Shown here: positions 8,810-17,071 of the stretch, one piece after another | How the letters are laid out: each line of letters starts with the position of its first letter | Position numbering within the stretch: position 1 is the first letter of the stretch | Source: Bacillus sp. AFS055030 | GTDB lineage: Bacteria > Bacillota > Bacilli > Bacillales > Bacillaceae_G | DNA length: 64,000 nt | Assembly (NCBI RefSeq): GCF_002574545.1 | Contig: NZ_NUGT01000019.1 | Span: 46,945-110,944 of the forward strand | Direction: 5' to 3' | The notes under the pieces: model-generated | The model's input: the letters and a program-made list of their open reading frames with translations, nothing else | What the model was told of the DNA's origin: nothing | Database searches by the model: none | Program-made: the position numbers and the translations under genes

Positions 8810-9538
8810 TTGTTACTTACAATTTTTCAGACGCTTTATAAAAGAAGAGAAAAGATTGAAGAGATTGTATTAACAATACAACAATCTTCATCAAAAGAAC
8901 TAGATGACTTTATAGTTCAATATACTCCTTTTATAAACAAAACTGTTTCTACTATTTGTGGAAGATATATATCTAATCAAGAAGATGAATTTAGTATTGG
9001 TTTAAATGCATTTCATGAAGCTATTAAACTATATTCATATAAAAAAGGTGCATCATTTCTATCTTTTGCTAAGTTGATCATAAAGCGAGAGTTAATTGAT
9101 TTCTTTCGCAAGGAATCTAAATACCAATCATTGACTTTTGAACAAACTAACTCAGATGATATACATAAACAATATGATGACCATGTGTATAACTCTTATA
9201 TAAAAAACTTTGATGAAATAAATCGTAAAGAGGAAATTATTCATTTCAGTGAGATGCTTAAACAATTTGGAATTTCATTAGAAACTTTAGTTGAGGTTTC
9301 ACCTAAACACGAAGATACAAGAGAGCATATTTTTTCAGTTGTAGACCTTATTACATCTGATGAAGAAATGCTGACTTTTCTATATAAAAAGAAAAAATTA
9401 CCGATGAATAAACTAGAAACGAAAGTTAATATTAGTCGAAAAACACTTGAAAAACATAGAAAATATATCATTGCCATGAGCATTATAAAGGTCAATGAGT
9501 ATATGTATTTACAAAACTATTTGAAAAGGGGGAGCTGA
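8810..9538 (+). CDS. sigI: RNA polymerase sigma factor SigI
   Basis: A 242-residue SigI-type sigma factor, the heat and cell-wall stress sigma of Bacilli. It directs RNA polymerase to envelope genes and is held by the anti-sigma factor RsgI. Sigma region 2 is visible around residues 20-95 (FIVQYTPFINKTVSTICGRYI, then DEFSIGLNAFHEAI and FAKLIIKRELIDFFRKES), and a C-terminal helix-turn-helix near 195-225 (VNISRKTLEKHRKYI). The start is TTG at 8810 behind AAAGGAGAT with an 8-base gap; an upstream ATG at 8702 would prepend 36 residues that overlap the leader hairpin and do not resemble the family. The gene lies 2 bases before rsgI. Confidence 0.93.
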   Translation: MLLTIFQTLYKRREKIEEIVLTIQQSSSKELDDFIVQYTPFINKTVSTICGRYISNQEDEFSIGLNAFHEAIKLYSYKKGASFLSFAKLIIKRELIDFFRKESKYQSLTFEQTNSDDIHKQYDDHVYNSYIKNFDEINRKEEIIHFSEMLKQFGISLETLVEVSPKHEDTREHIFSVVDLITSDEEMLTFLYKKKKLPMNKLETKVNISRKTLEKHRKYIIAMSIIKVNEYMYLQNYLKRGS

Positions 9539-9540
9539 AG

Positions 9541-10599
9541 ATGAACAATGGTATTGTATTAAAAATTACCCGCTCATCCGTAGTTGTACTAACTGCGAAC
9601 GGAGAGTATTTAAAATGTAAAAAGTTATTGTCATCCTATTCGATTGGTGAAGAAATTCAGTTCCCCAACAATGCAATTATTTTAAATAAAAAAGTGAAAA
9701 TGAGTTTTCCTAAATTAATACCTGTCGTAATAGCTAGTGGATTAATTCTTTTTTCTTTTTTATTTGTAAATAAGAACAAGAATGAAGCGTTGGCCGCAGG
9801 AATGGTTACAATTGACACTAAGGCAAAAGTTTCATTAATATTGGACAAACAATTAAATGTTATTAAATTAAAAGGTCATAATGAACAAGGTAAAAAAGTA
9901 ATCGACAAAATGGATAACTGGAAGAACGAGCCTATCCATTTGGTTATGGATGAATTAGTTGGTGAAATGGAGAAATCTAAGGTAATTGAACCAAATGAAA
10001 AAATCAATCTAAATGGTGAAATGAAAAAAGAATTTGAACATAAACAAAGTGAGTTAAATCATGAATTGAAGGATATTCAAGAAAGCCATAGTCATATAAA
10101 AAAACCAGAATCTAAGGAACTAAATCAGCCTAAGATTAAAACTCAAAATCAACATAAACAAGAAAAAAGTTCTATTTCTAATTCAACGAAAGTGACAAAA
10201 GGCGAAACTAATTACAATGACAAATCTAATTTAAAGTCACCTACAATCGCAAAAGAAAAAAATAATAATAAAGGTCATTCACAAGAAGTTCAGAACAATA
10301 GACATCAAGATGGGCAATGGGGACATAAGCAACCTTATTCGAATCATAGACATCAAGTGGAACACCATGAATCATCGAATCAAAATCAAAAGAAACAATA
10401 CACCAACTATAAAAAGCATCAAGACGAAAAAAAAAATGACTATAATGATGACCGTAAATTAAGAAGAACTACTAATGAACAACGAAAATATATAAATAAT
10501 AAAGAATGTTATAAGTGCAATACTCGTTATAAAACCAATGGAAATGAGAACAGACAAATTAATGGCTGGCAAAATAGCAGTAAAAAACGCTCAGATTAA
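9541..10599 (+). CDS. rsgI: Anti-sigma-I factor RsgI-like protein, atypical
   Basis: A 352-residue membrane-anchored anti-sigma factor. Residues 1-55 form the cytoplasmic RsgI N-terminal domain that binds SigI (NGIVLKITRSSVVVLTANGEY). One membrane helix spans about 57-76. An extracytoplasmic segment at 88-125 has the family layout (VTID...LILDKQLNVIKLKGHNEQGKKV). In RsgI proteins I know, this segment carries a D-I-N-P-S-I-type motif whose Asn-Pro bond is cut; here the equivalent reads D-T-K-A-K-V, so the cleavage pair is missing. The remaining 220 residues are low complexity and rich in Asn, Gln, His and Lys. ATG at 9541 is preceded by AAGGGGGAGC. It is coupled to sigI and ends in a terminator. 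Confidence 0.9.
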   Translation: MNNGIVLKITRSSVVVLTANGEYLKCKKLLSSYSIGEEIQFPNNAIILNKKVKMSFPKLIPVVIASGLILFSFLFVNKNKNEALAAGMVTIDTKAKVSLILDKQLNVIKLKGHNEQGKKVIDKMDNWKNEPIHLVMDELVGEMEKSKVIEPNEKINLNGEMKKEFEHKQSELNHELKDIQESHSHIKKPESKELNQPKIKTQNQHKQEKSSISNSTKVTKGETNYNDKSNLKSPTIAKEKNNNKGHSQEVQNNRHQDGQWGHKQPYSNHRHQVEHHESSNQNQKKQYTNYKKHQDEKKNDYNDDRKLRRTTNEQRKYINNKECYKCNTRYKTNGNENRQINGWQNSSKKRSD

Positions 10600-10616
10600 T
10601 AATCTGAGCATTTTTT
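10587..10616 (+). terminator. Intrinsic terminator after rsgI
   Basis: Perfect 9-bp stem GCTCAGATT/AATCTGAGC, loop AAT, then ATTTTTT. The stem overlaps the rsgI stop codon. Confidence 0.92.
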
Positions 10617-10715
10617 GTCCAAATACCAATCTAAACTCATGAATGAATAAAAACCCAAGAAATGCAAAACAAAGTGATCTTGAAAGTCAGATTCATTAAA
10701 CAGTTTTGTTAAAGC

Positions 10716-10756
10716 TAAAAGAAGCCCTCAAGATAAGTTAAACTTACTTAAGGGCT
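10716..10756 (-). terminator. Likely terminator of uvsE (minus strand)
   Basis: A 17-bp imperfect stem, AGCCCTTAAGTAAGTTT with AACTTATCTTGAGGGCT on the minus strand, followed by TTCTTTTAG. It lies 76 bases past the uvsE stop. The T run is short. Confidence 0.6.
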
Positions 10757-10831
10757 ACATTAGTATATAGGAACTTCTTAAATGCTTTCCTAACCCCTTT
10801 ATTTTCTCCTGAAAGGACTTCGGTCAGCATC

Positions 10832-11788
10832 TTAATTAACTTCGATCATACCACCACTTATTCGCTTATATCCCCTCAATTTAGACAGATCTTCCATTAA
10901 TTGCAATAAAGCTAAATCCTTTTTTTTCGATTCAATCATTATATCGATATCATTTCCAATTGATCTAACAATGTCAAAAAAGGGCTTAATAAAATCAAGG
11001 TCAATTAAATCTGAATGCGCTCTAAACTCTTTATCAGATTTCGGGGATGAAATATGAATTTTAGGTTTCAAATTTGTATGTTCCCAAGTAGAGAATATAA
11101 GGGGTAATAATTTCTCTAACGGCTCTTCACATAAGTTTGCCATATGATGATGATAGTCAAATACGAGTGGAATTCCTTCGTTTTTACAAACCATAAGTGT
11201 CTCACTGGTATTATACGTTTTATCGTCATTTTCTAGGGTCATTTGTTTTTTTACATGAGTAGGGAGTTTCTTTATATTTTCATAAAAACGTTGAATTGCA
11301 AGCTCTTTATTTCCATACGCTCCTCCAATATGTATATTAATGACGCTTTGTTCTGAAATACCCATCGCTTCTAGAACGTTATAATGATACTCCATATCAA
11401 TAACAGCATTATCAGTTATATGAGGTTTATCACTTGTAAAAAGCGTGAACTGGTTAGGATGAAAGCTAACTCTTAATTCATGCTTCTTAATAAAATCACC
11501 TAGTTCTTTAAATTGTTTTTGAAAAATATTAATATAATCAAATTCTACATCTGGATGAGTTGCCAAAGGTACCATTGATGAAGACATTCTATATAAGGGA
11601 ATTTGTTGCCCTACATTATAATGAAGGGCCCTATATGTATTTTCAATATTTTGCGATGTAACATAAACTAATTTCTCTAAACGTTCGTCACGGTCAAGGG
11701 CTTTATAACGTGTAAAAGTAAGAGTTTTTGCAGGTGAACAATTATATAATGATAATGCATGAGATACATATCCAAATCGAATAATCAT
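10832..11788 (-). CDS. uvsE: UV damage endonuclease UvsE (UvdE)
   Basis: A 318-residue TIM-barrel endonuclease that nicks DNA 5' to UV photoproducts and starts alternative excision repair; in Bacilli it protects spores and cells from UV. The UvdE features are clear: RFGYVSHAL at the start, [14 protein letters not shown], then the metal-ligand motifs [42 protein letters not shown] and the late KIHISSP with [12 protein letters not shown]. The ATG at 11788 follows GAGGTGAA. It is 42 bases downstream of the cardiolipin synthase gene, the order also found in B. subtilis (ywjD-ywjE), and is probably transcribed with it. Confidence 0.95.
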   Translation of the reverse strand: MIIRFGYVSHALSLYNCSPAKTLTFTRYKALDRDERLEKLVYVTSQNIENTYRALHYNVGQQIPLYRMSSSMVPLATHPDVEFDYINIFQKQFKELGDFIKKHELRVSFHPNQFTLFTSDKPHITDNAVIDMEYHYNVLEAMGISEQSVINIHIGGAYGNKELAIQRFYENIKKLPTHVKKQMTLENDDKTYNTSETLMVCKNEGIPLVFDYHHHMANLCEEPLEKLLPLIFSTWEHTNLKPKIHISSPKSDKEFRAHSDLIDLDFIKPFFDIVRSIGNDIDIMIESKKKDLALLQLMEDLSKLRGYKRISGGMIEVN

Positions 11789-11830
11789 CGTTTGTTCACC
11801 TCTACATCGGTTTTTGTATTGTACAAAATA

Positions 11831-13024
11831 TTACATTAATGGAGAAAGAAGCTTAGATAAAAGCTTGCGACATTTCCATAGGAATGTTGTATTTTTATAA
11901 TGTCCAATAGGATATGATTTAGAGCATTCTAAGTCCTTTACGAAAATCTCTTTGATCTTCATTATGAAAGACTCATTTGAAAAAATACAACTCCATTCAT
12001 CATTTATGCATAGACTTCTACGATCAAAGTTAACGGATCCTACATCACAGCAACAATCATCGATGAGTAATACTTTGGCATGAAAGAATCCTTTTTGATA
12101 ATGAAAAACTTCTCCACCACCTTCTAAAATTAAAAGGAGATGTGGGAAACTTGCCTCTTTAACTAGTCTGTGATCTTCTTTTTCCGGGATCATTACGCAT
12201 ATGTGGACCCCTCGATTAAGAGCGGCAAGAAGTGCGTTCATCAGTTTTTTTGTTGGAATAAAATAAGGTGTACCAATATAAATATGTTTTTTCGCTTGAT
12301 CTATTAGATCTTTATATAGGTTTTCGATACGTACAAAGTCCGACGAATAGAAGTGATGCTCGATTTTACCTTTTGTTAATTCATTATCTTCAATAAGTGT
12401 AAAGGATTCGCCGCCACTTCTAACCCAGTCGATTAAAAATTGAACGTGTAAATCCTTTACACCTTCACCAGTCATTCGGATATGATAATCTCTCCAATAA
12501 CCTAATTCTTCATCAAAACCGATGTATTCTTTGCCAATGTTAAAACCACCAAAATAGCCGATTTTTTGATCTATTACTGTAATCTTACGATGGTTACGGT
12601 GTTGAAATCGATAAATAGTATATGGAAATCCAGTCCGACGATTAAAAAATACTTCCACGCCATTTTCTTTTAGTTTTTTTATTCTTTTACGCTTAAGTCT
12701 AAAACTTCCGATCCAATCAACAAGCAAACGTACTTGTAATCCTTGTTGTGCTTTTCTTTCGAGTAGTGATAAAAATTTTTCGGATGTTTCATCGTTTCGG
12801 ACAATATAAAAAAGCATAGAAATGCTACTTCTTGCTTCTGTAATATCGTCTAGAAGTTGCTGGTACAATTTATTACCATCCGTTATTAACATTGTTTCAC
12901 TATATCTTTTTTTAAATGGACAAGTTTGATCATATTTATGAAATGCTTTATAACCAAAATAAAGATCTAAGACAGCAAGGAGTATAAGAAAAAGTAGAGC
13001 AATTAAGCAAATGCAAAGAATCAT
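11831..13024 (-). CDS. clsB: Cardiolipin synthase (phospholipase D family)
   Basis: A 397-residue membrane enzyme that condenses two phosphatidylglycerols into cardiolipin and glycerol. One N-terminal helix (about 1-23) anchors it. Both HxKxxxxD catalytic motifs are present: HRNHRKITVIDQ with GGFNIG after it at about residue 145-165, and HAKVLLIDD with GSVNFDRRS at about 315-335. The architecture and the neighbour uvsE match B. subtilis YwjE. The ATG follows AAAGGAG by 9 bases. The gene is divergent from fadF, and the 213-base gap holds the fadF promoter. Confidence 0.92.
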   Translation of the reverse strand: MILCICLIALLFLILLAVLDLYFGYKAFHKYDQTCPFKKRYSETMLITDGNKLYQQLLDDITEARSSISMLFYIVRNDETSEKFLSLLERKAQQGLQVRLLVDWIGSFRLKRKRIKKLKENGVEVFFNRRTGFPYTIYRFQHRNHRKITVIDQKIGYFGGFNIGKEYIGFDEELGYWRDYHIRMTGEGVKDLHVQFLIDWVRSGGESFTLIEDNELTKGKIEHHFYSSDFVRIENLYKDLIDQAKKHIYIGTPYFIPTKKLMNALLAALNRGVHICVMIPEKEDHRLVKEASFPHLLLILEGGGEVFHYQKGFFHAKVLLIDDCCCDVGSVNFDRRSLCINDEWSCIFSNESFIMKIKEIFVKDLECSKSYPIGHYKNTTFLWKCRKLLSKLLSPLM

Positions 13025-13115
13025 ATAATTTAACTCCTTTACCTTTTACGTGTTGATAGTATGACCATATACATTGAAGAATATGAAAAAGAGCCAATTT
13101 AATATGAAAAAGTAT

Positions 13116-13143
13116 TTGACTGAATAGTCATTCATAATATAAT
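13116..13143 (+). promoter_or_regulatory. fadF promoter with FadR-type operator
   Basis: TTGACT (13116-13121), 16-base spacer, TATAAT (13138-13143). Overlapping the -35 and spacer is TGACTGAATAGTCATTCA (13117-13134), which differs at one position from the B. subtilis FadR (YsiA) palindrome TGAATGANTANTCATTCA as I remember it. Long-chain acyl-CoA would release the repressor. Confidence 0.8.
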
Positions 13144-13190
13144 TAAATTATATATTTTCTGAATATTATTATGGTTATAAATTTTTAAAC

Positions 13191-13204
13191 AGTAAGCGTT
13201 TTCT
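13191..13204 (+). promoter_or_regulatory. Candidate cre site downstream of the fadF promoter
   Basis: AGTAAGCGTTTTCT matches the CcpA consensus TGWAANCGNTNWCA at 12 of 14 positions. Lying about 40 bases after the start site, it could act as a roadblock under glucose. Confidence 0.4.
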
Positions 13205-13237
13205 TTATAGCCGGTAAAATTGGGGGAGGAATACATC

Positions 13238-15346
13238 ATGAATCATGCACTTTTGTATTTGAACGCACTTGGGTTTGTGGCAATTACAGTTTATGCAATT
13301 TATTTATTCATTTACCTGATTAAAACAAGAATTGCCTACATCAAATTAGGTAAAAAAGAAGAATTTGAAAGGAATTTGAAAGAACGCTTTCAAAAAATTT
13401 GGGTCAATGTTTTTGGACAAAAAAAGCTTTTGAAAGATAAGAAAAGTGGATTTATTCATTTGTTATTCTTTTATGGATTCATTTTAGTTCAAGCCGGAGC
13501 TTTAGACTTTATTTTAAGAGGTCTTATTCCTGGGGTACATTTACCACTTGGACCTTTATATGGTGCATTTACGTTTTTTGAAGAAATCGTTGCTTTATTA
13601 ATATTGGTGGCAGTAGTTTGGGCCTTCCATAGACGATATATTGAAAAATTAGTTCGATTAAAAAGAGGTTGGAAAAGCGGTTTAGTTTTAATTTTCATTG
13701 GTTTACTAATGTTATCAACATTGTTTGGTAATGGTATGGGAATTATTTGGAGTGGAGAAGAAACGAGCTTCCACGAACCAATCGCATCTTTAATTGCGAC
13801 AATTTTTAATGGTATTAGTGAACCTTTAGCCATTTCATTCTTTTATGTTGCTTGGTGGATTCACTTAATTACACTTTTAACGTTCTTAGTGTACGTGCCA
13901 CAATCAAAGCACGCCCATTTACTTGCCGGTCCAGCAAACGTATATTTTAATCGTTTAACGAAGGCAGGAAAATTAGAAAAAATAGATTTTGAAGATGAAA
14001 CACAAGAGACATTTGGCGTTGGAAAAATCAGCGACTTTCGTCAATCACAGTTAATTGACTTATATGCTTGTGTAGAATGTGGTCGTTGTACAAACGTCTG
14101 TCCGGCAACTGCAACTGGAAAAATGCTTTCACCAATGGATTTAATATTAAAACTTCGTGATCATTTAACTGAAACTGGAGCAGTTGTAACATCTCGTGCA
14201 CCTTGGGTTCCAACTGTTGCATTTTCAAAAACAAAAGGAAATCAATTAGCATTTGCCTCCCAAGGAAATCAAGAAACAGCAGCAACATTGGAATATAGTC
14301 CAAGTTTAATTGGTGACGTAATTACTGAAGAAGAGATTTGGGCATGTACAACTTGTCGTAACTGTGAAGATCAATGTCCTGTAATGAATGAGCACGTTGA
14401 AAAAGTAATTGATTTACGACGTTATTTAGTTTTAACAGAAGGTAAGATGCAACCAGATGCTCAACGTGCAATGACAAATATTGAACGTCAAGGAAATCCA
14501 TGGGGATTAAATCGTAAAGACCGTGAAAACTGGAGAGAACTTGATGAAAGCATTCATATCCCAACTGTAAAAGAAGCTAAAAAAGCAGGAGAAGAAATTG
14601 AGTACTTATTCTGGGTTGGTTCAATGGGTTCATATGATAATCGAAGCCAAAAAATCGCATTAGCTTTTGCAAAACTTATGAATGAAGCTGGAATTAAGTT
14701 TGCTATTTTAGGTAATAAGGAGAAAAATTCTGGTGACACACCTAGACGATTAGGTCAAGAATTCCTATTCCAAGAGTTAGCAAGTAATAATATAGCAGAA
14801 ATAGAAAAAGCAGAAGTAAGTAAATTAGTAACAATTGATCCACATGCTTATAACACATTTAAAAATGAATATCCTGATTTTGGTTTGAAAATTGAAGTTT
14901 ATCATCATACAGAATTATTAGCTCAATGGGTTAAAGAAGGTAAGTTGAAGCCAGTTCATGAAGTGAATGAAGTGATCACGTACCATGATTCATGTTATTT
15001 AGGGCGATACAATGAAGTTTACGAAGCTCCTAGGGATATTCTTCGTGCTATTCCTGGTGTCAAGCTTATTGAAATGGAACGTAAACGTGAAACAGGTATG
15101 TGCTGTGGAGCGGGTGGAGGATTAATGTGGATGGAAGAGCATGTTGGAAACCGCATTAATGTGACACGTACTGAACAAGCACTTGCTGTCAGTCCAAATG
15201 TAATTGGAACAGGTTGTCCTTATTGCTTAACAATGCTATCAGATGGAACAAAAGCAAAAGAAGTAGAAGAAAGTGTTAAAACACTGGATATAGCAGAGCT
15301 GTTAGAGTTATCGATTTTTGGTGACAAACAAAGCCAAGCTTCGTAA
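13238..15346 (+). CDS. fadF: FadF-like iron-sulfur oxidoreductase
   Basis: A 702-residue membrane protein thought to pass electrons from acyl-CoA dehydrogenation to the quinone pool. About five helices occupy residues 1-225, resembling a NarI-type cytochrome b domain. Two ferredoxin-like cluster motifs follow, CVECGRCTNVCPA near 278 and CTTCRNCEDQCP near 369. Two cysteine-rich CCG domains close the protein (YHDSCYLGRYNEVYEAP near 582 and GMCCGAGGG near 620). Start: ATG at 13238 behind GGGGGAGGA; a TTG 18 bases earlier overlaps that site. The FadR-like operator and the thiolase and dehydrogenase genes downstream place it in fatty-acid beta-oxidation. Confidence 0.92.
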   Translation: MNHALLYLNALGFVAITVYAIYLFIYLIKTRIAYIKLGKKEEFERNLKERFQKIWVNVFGQKKLLKDKKSGFIHLLFFYGFILVQAGALDFILRGLIPGVHLPLGPLYGAFTFFEEIVALLILVAVVWAFHRRYIEKLVRLKRGWKSGLVLIFIGLLMLSTLFGNGMGIIWSGEETSFHEPIASLIATIFNGISEPLAISFFYVAWWIHLITLLTFLVYVPQSKHAHLLAGPANVYFNRLTKAGKLEKIDFEDETQETFGVGKISDFRQSQLIDLYACVECGRCTNVCPATATGKMLSPMDLILKLRDHLTETGAVVTSRAPWVPTVAFSKTKGNQLAFASQGNQETAATLEYSPSLIGDVITEEEIWACTTCRNCEDQCPVMNEHVEKVIDLRRYLVLTEGKMQPDAQRAMTNIERQGNPWGLNRKDRENWRELDESIHIPTVKEAKKAGEEIEYLFWVGSMGSYDNRSQKIALAFAKLMNEAGIKFAILGNKEKNSGDTPRRLGQEFLFQELASNNIAEIEKAEVSKLVTIDPHAYNTFKNEYPDFGLKIEVYHHTELLAQWVKEGKLKPVHEVNEVITYHDSCYLGRYNEVYEAPRDILRAIPGVKLIEMERKRETGMCCGAGGGLMWMEEHVGNRINVTRTEQALAVSPNVIGTGCPYCLTMLSDGTKAKEVEESVKTLDIAELLELSIFGDKQSQAS

Positions 15347-15382
15347 AAGTTCTATAACTATACAATTTTCATGAATTAACAA

Positions 15383-15415
15383 TGAAAGGTGTGCGACTTG
15401 TACACCTTTTAATTG
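15383..15415 (+). terminator. Terminator-like hairpin after fadF
   Basis: AAAGGTGT...ACACCTTT with a 9-base loop and a short T run. It may allow read-through into the thiolase gene. Confidence 0.55.
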
Positions 15416-15483
15416 GTGAATTGATGTTTATAGGATTTTTTTATAGAGGAGAAATAGATAAAAATTTTAAGGGGGAATAAGGG

Positions 15484-16665
15484 ATGAGTAAAACAGTTAT
15501 AGTAAGTGCAGTTCGTACACCATTAGGACGTTTTGGAGGAGCTTTAAAAGGCTTTAGTGCTGCCCAGTTAGGTGGTATCGCAATTAAAGAAACGTTGAGC
15601 CGTGTTAACCATCCGTTAGAATCAATTGATGATGTAATAATGGGAACTGTTTTACAAGCTGGACAAGGACAATTACCTTCAAGACAGGCGCTTCATAATG
15701 CGGGACTACCTTGGGAAACAAGATCAGAAACAATAAATAAAGTGTGTGCATCTGGTATGCGTAGTGTTATGCTTTCAGATTTATTGATTCGATCTGGCGA
15801 AAGTAAACGTATAGTTGCAGGTGGAATGGAATCCATGAGTAATACACCTTTTTATCAAACCTCTTTAAGATGGGGAAATAAAATGGGGAATACAGAGATA
15901 AAAGATGGGGTTCTATTGGATGGTTTAACTTGTTCATTTACTGGAGTTCATATGGGTACATATGGAAATGAAGTTGCTAAAATCGAAAACTTATCTCGTG
16001 AACAACAAGATGAGTGGGCACTTCGTAGTCATCAACTTGCGGTGGAATCGATTAAAACAGGTAAATTTAAAGATGAGATTGTAGCGATTGAGTCAGTTGA
16101 TAAAAAAGGAGTCGTTACAAAAATTGAAGAAGATGAGTGTCCAAGGGTGGATACTACAATTGAAAAACTAGCAAAACTATCACCAGCATTTGACCGTGAC
16201 GGAACAATTACAGCTGGTAACGCACCTGGACTTAATGACGGAGCTGCAGCTCTTTTATTAATGAGCGAGGAAGAAGCAAAACTAAATGGTTACTTACCAT
16301 TAGCTACAATTGTTGCAACAGAATCAATGGCTACAGAAGCAAAGGACTTCCCAAGAACTCCGGGATATGTTATTCAAAAATTATTACAAAAAACAAATAA
16401 AAAGATTTCAGATATTGATTTATTTGAAATTAACGAAGCATTTGCAGCAGTAGTATTAGCAAGTTCAAAAATTGCAGATATACCTTTAGAAAAAATTAAT
16501 GTAAATGGTGGTGCAATCGCTCTAGGACATCCTATTGGAGCAAGTGGTGCAAGAATCATTGTTTCATTAATTCATGCTCTTAAAAACAGAGGTGGCGGCT
16601 TAGGAATTGCTGCAATCTGCAGCGGCGGTGGTCAAGGAGACGCAGTTTTAGTAGAGGTACGATAA
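15484..16665 (+). CDS. Acetyl-CoA acetyltransferase (thiolase)
   Basis: A 393-residue thiolase that condenses or cleaves acetyl-CoA and acyl-CoA units. The acyl-accepting cysteine lies in KVCASGMRS at about residue 87, the histidine in GGAIALGHPIGASGAR at about 348, and the second cysteine in CSGGGQGDA at about 378. The N-terminal VSAVRTPLGRFGGAL is typical of the biosynthetic type. The ATG at 15484 follows AAGGGGGAAT. It stands between fadF and acyl-CoA dehydrogenase, as in other Bacillaceae clusters; in those I know a 3-hydroxybutyryl-CoA dehydrogenase gene usually follows, and none is present here. Confidence 0.95.
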   Translation: MSKTVIVSAVRTPLGRFGGALKGFSAAQLGGIAIKETLSRVNHPLESIDDVIMGTVLQAGQGQLPSRQALHNAGLPWETRSETINKVCASGMRSVMLSDLLIRSGESKRIVAGGMESMSNTPFYQTSLRWGNKMGNTEIKDGVLLDGLTCSFTGVHMGTYGNEVAKIENLSREQQDEWALRSHQLAVESIKTGKFKDEIVAIESVDKKGVVTKIEEDECPRVDTTIEKLAKLSPAFDRDGTITAGNAPGLNDGAAALLLMSEEEAKLNGYLPLATIVATESMATEAKDFPRTPGYVIQKLLQKTNKKISDIDLFEINEAFAAVVLASSKIADIPLEKINVNGGAIALGHPIGASGARIIVSLIHALKNRGGGLGIAAICSGGGQGDAVLVEVR

Positions 16666-16670
16666 GAGGG

Positions 16671-16790
16671 AAAAGCAAGAAATGCAGGTATGGGATGAGC
16701 AGGAAAGGTATGGAGGGGAATAGAGCCTTTCACCTAAGTACTGCCTCCCTTTTGCTGTTAATTTTTGCTTTTCTTTTTTTGTTTTTTGCC
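16671..16790 (+). terminator. Long imperfect hairpin ending in T runs
   Basis: AAAAGCAAGAAAT (16671-16683) can pair with ATTTTTGCTTTTC (16761-16773), and the purine-rich interior with the pyrimidine-rich part near 16741-16757. CTTTTTTTGTTTTTTG follows. Together they look like an extended terminator after the thiolase. The 406-base gap 16666-17071 otherwise holds the cre-like site at 16921; I see no protein-coding signal in it. Confidence 0.5.
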
Positions 16791-16920
16791 TATTATCTTG
16801 ATCTTGTTTTTCCTTCCTTCTAGAATGAAAAATTTTTCTACAAAAAATAACAGGAATTTTCAGATTTTTGTCTAATATTATACGAAGTAGACTATCTTTT
16901 AGTCAAAGTAGAAATATTTT

Positions 16921-16934
16921 TGTTAACGCTTACA
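16921..16934 (+). promoter_or_regulatory. Candidate cre site upstream of acdA
   Basis: TGTTAACGCTTACA matches the CcpA consensus TGWAANCGNTNWCA at 13 of 14 positions. It lies 138 bases before the acyl-CoA dehydrogenase start, so carbon catabolite repression of this gene is likely. Confidence 0.6.
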
Positions 16935-17071
16935 AAATTCGACAAAAACAACATGGCAGTGATAAGGGGGCAATTAAGTTAAAGGGAATAGGATATAGAA
17001 TAATGATCTTTAATGAAACCCTTTATTTAATTGTGATCCTTGTCCTAGCAAAAAATCGGGGGAAATGATCT

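Noticed and set aside
16868..17068. A 66-codon open frame upstream of acyl-CoA dehydrogenase
   Set aside because: No ribosome binding site at its TTG start, no recognisable protein pattern, and it overlaps a cre-like site; it is probably chance.
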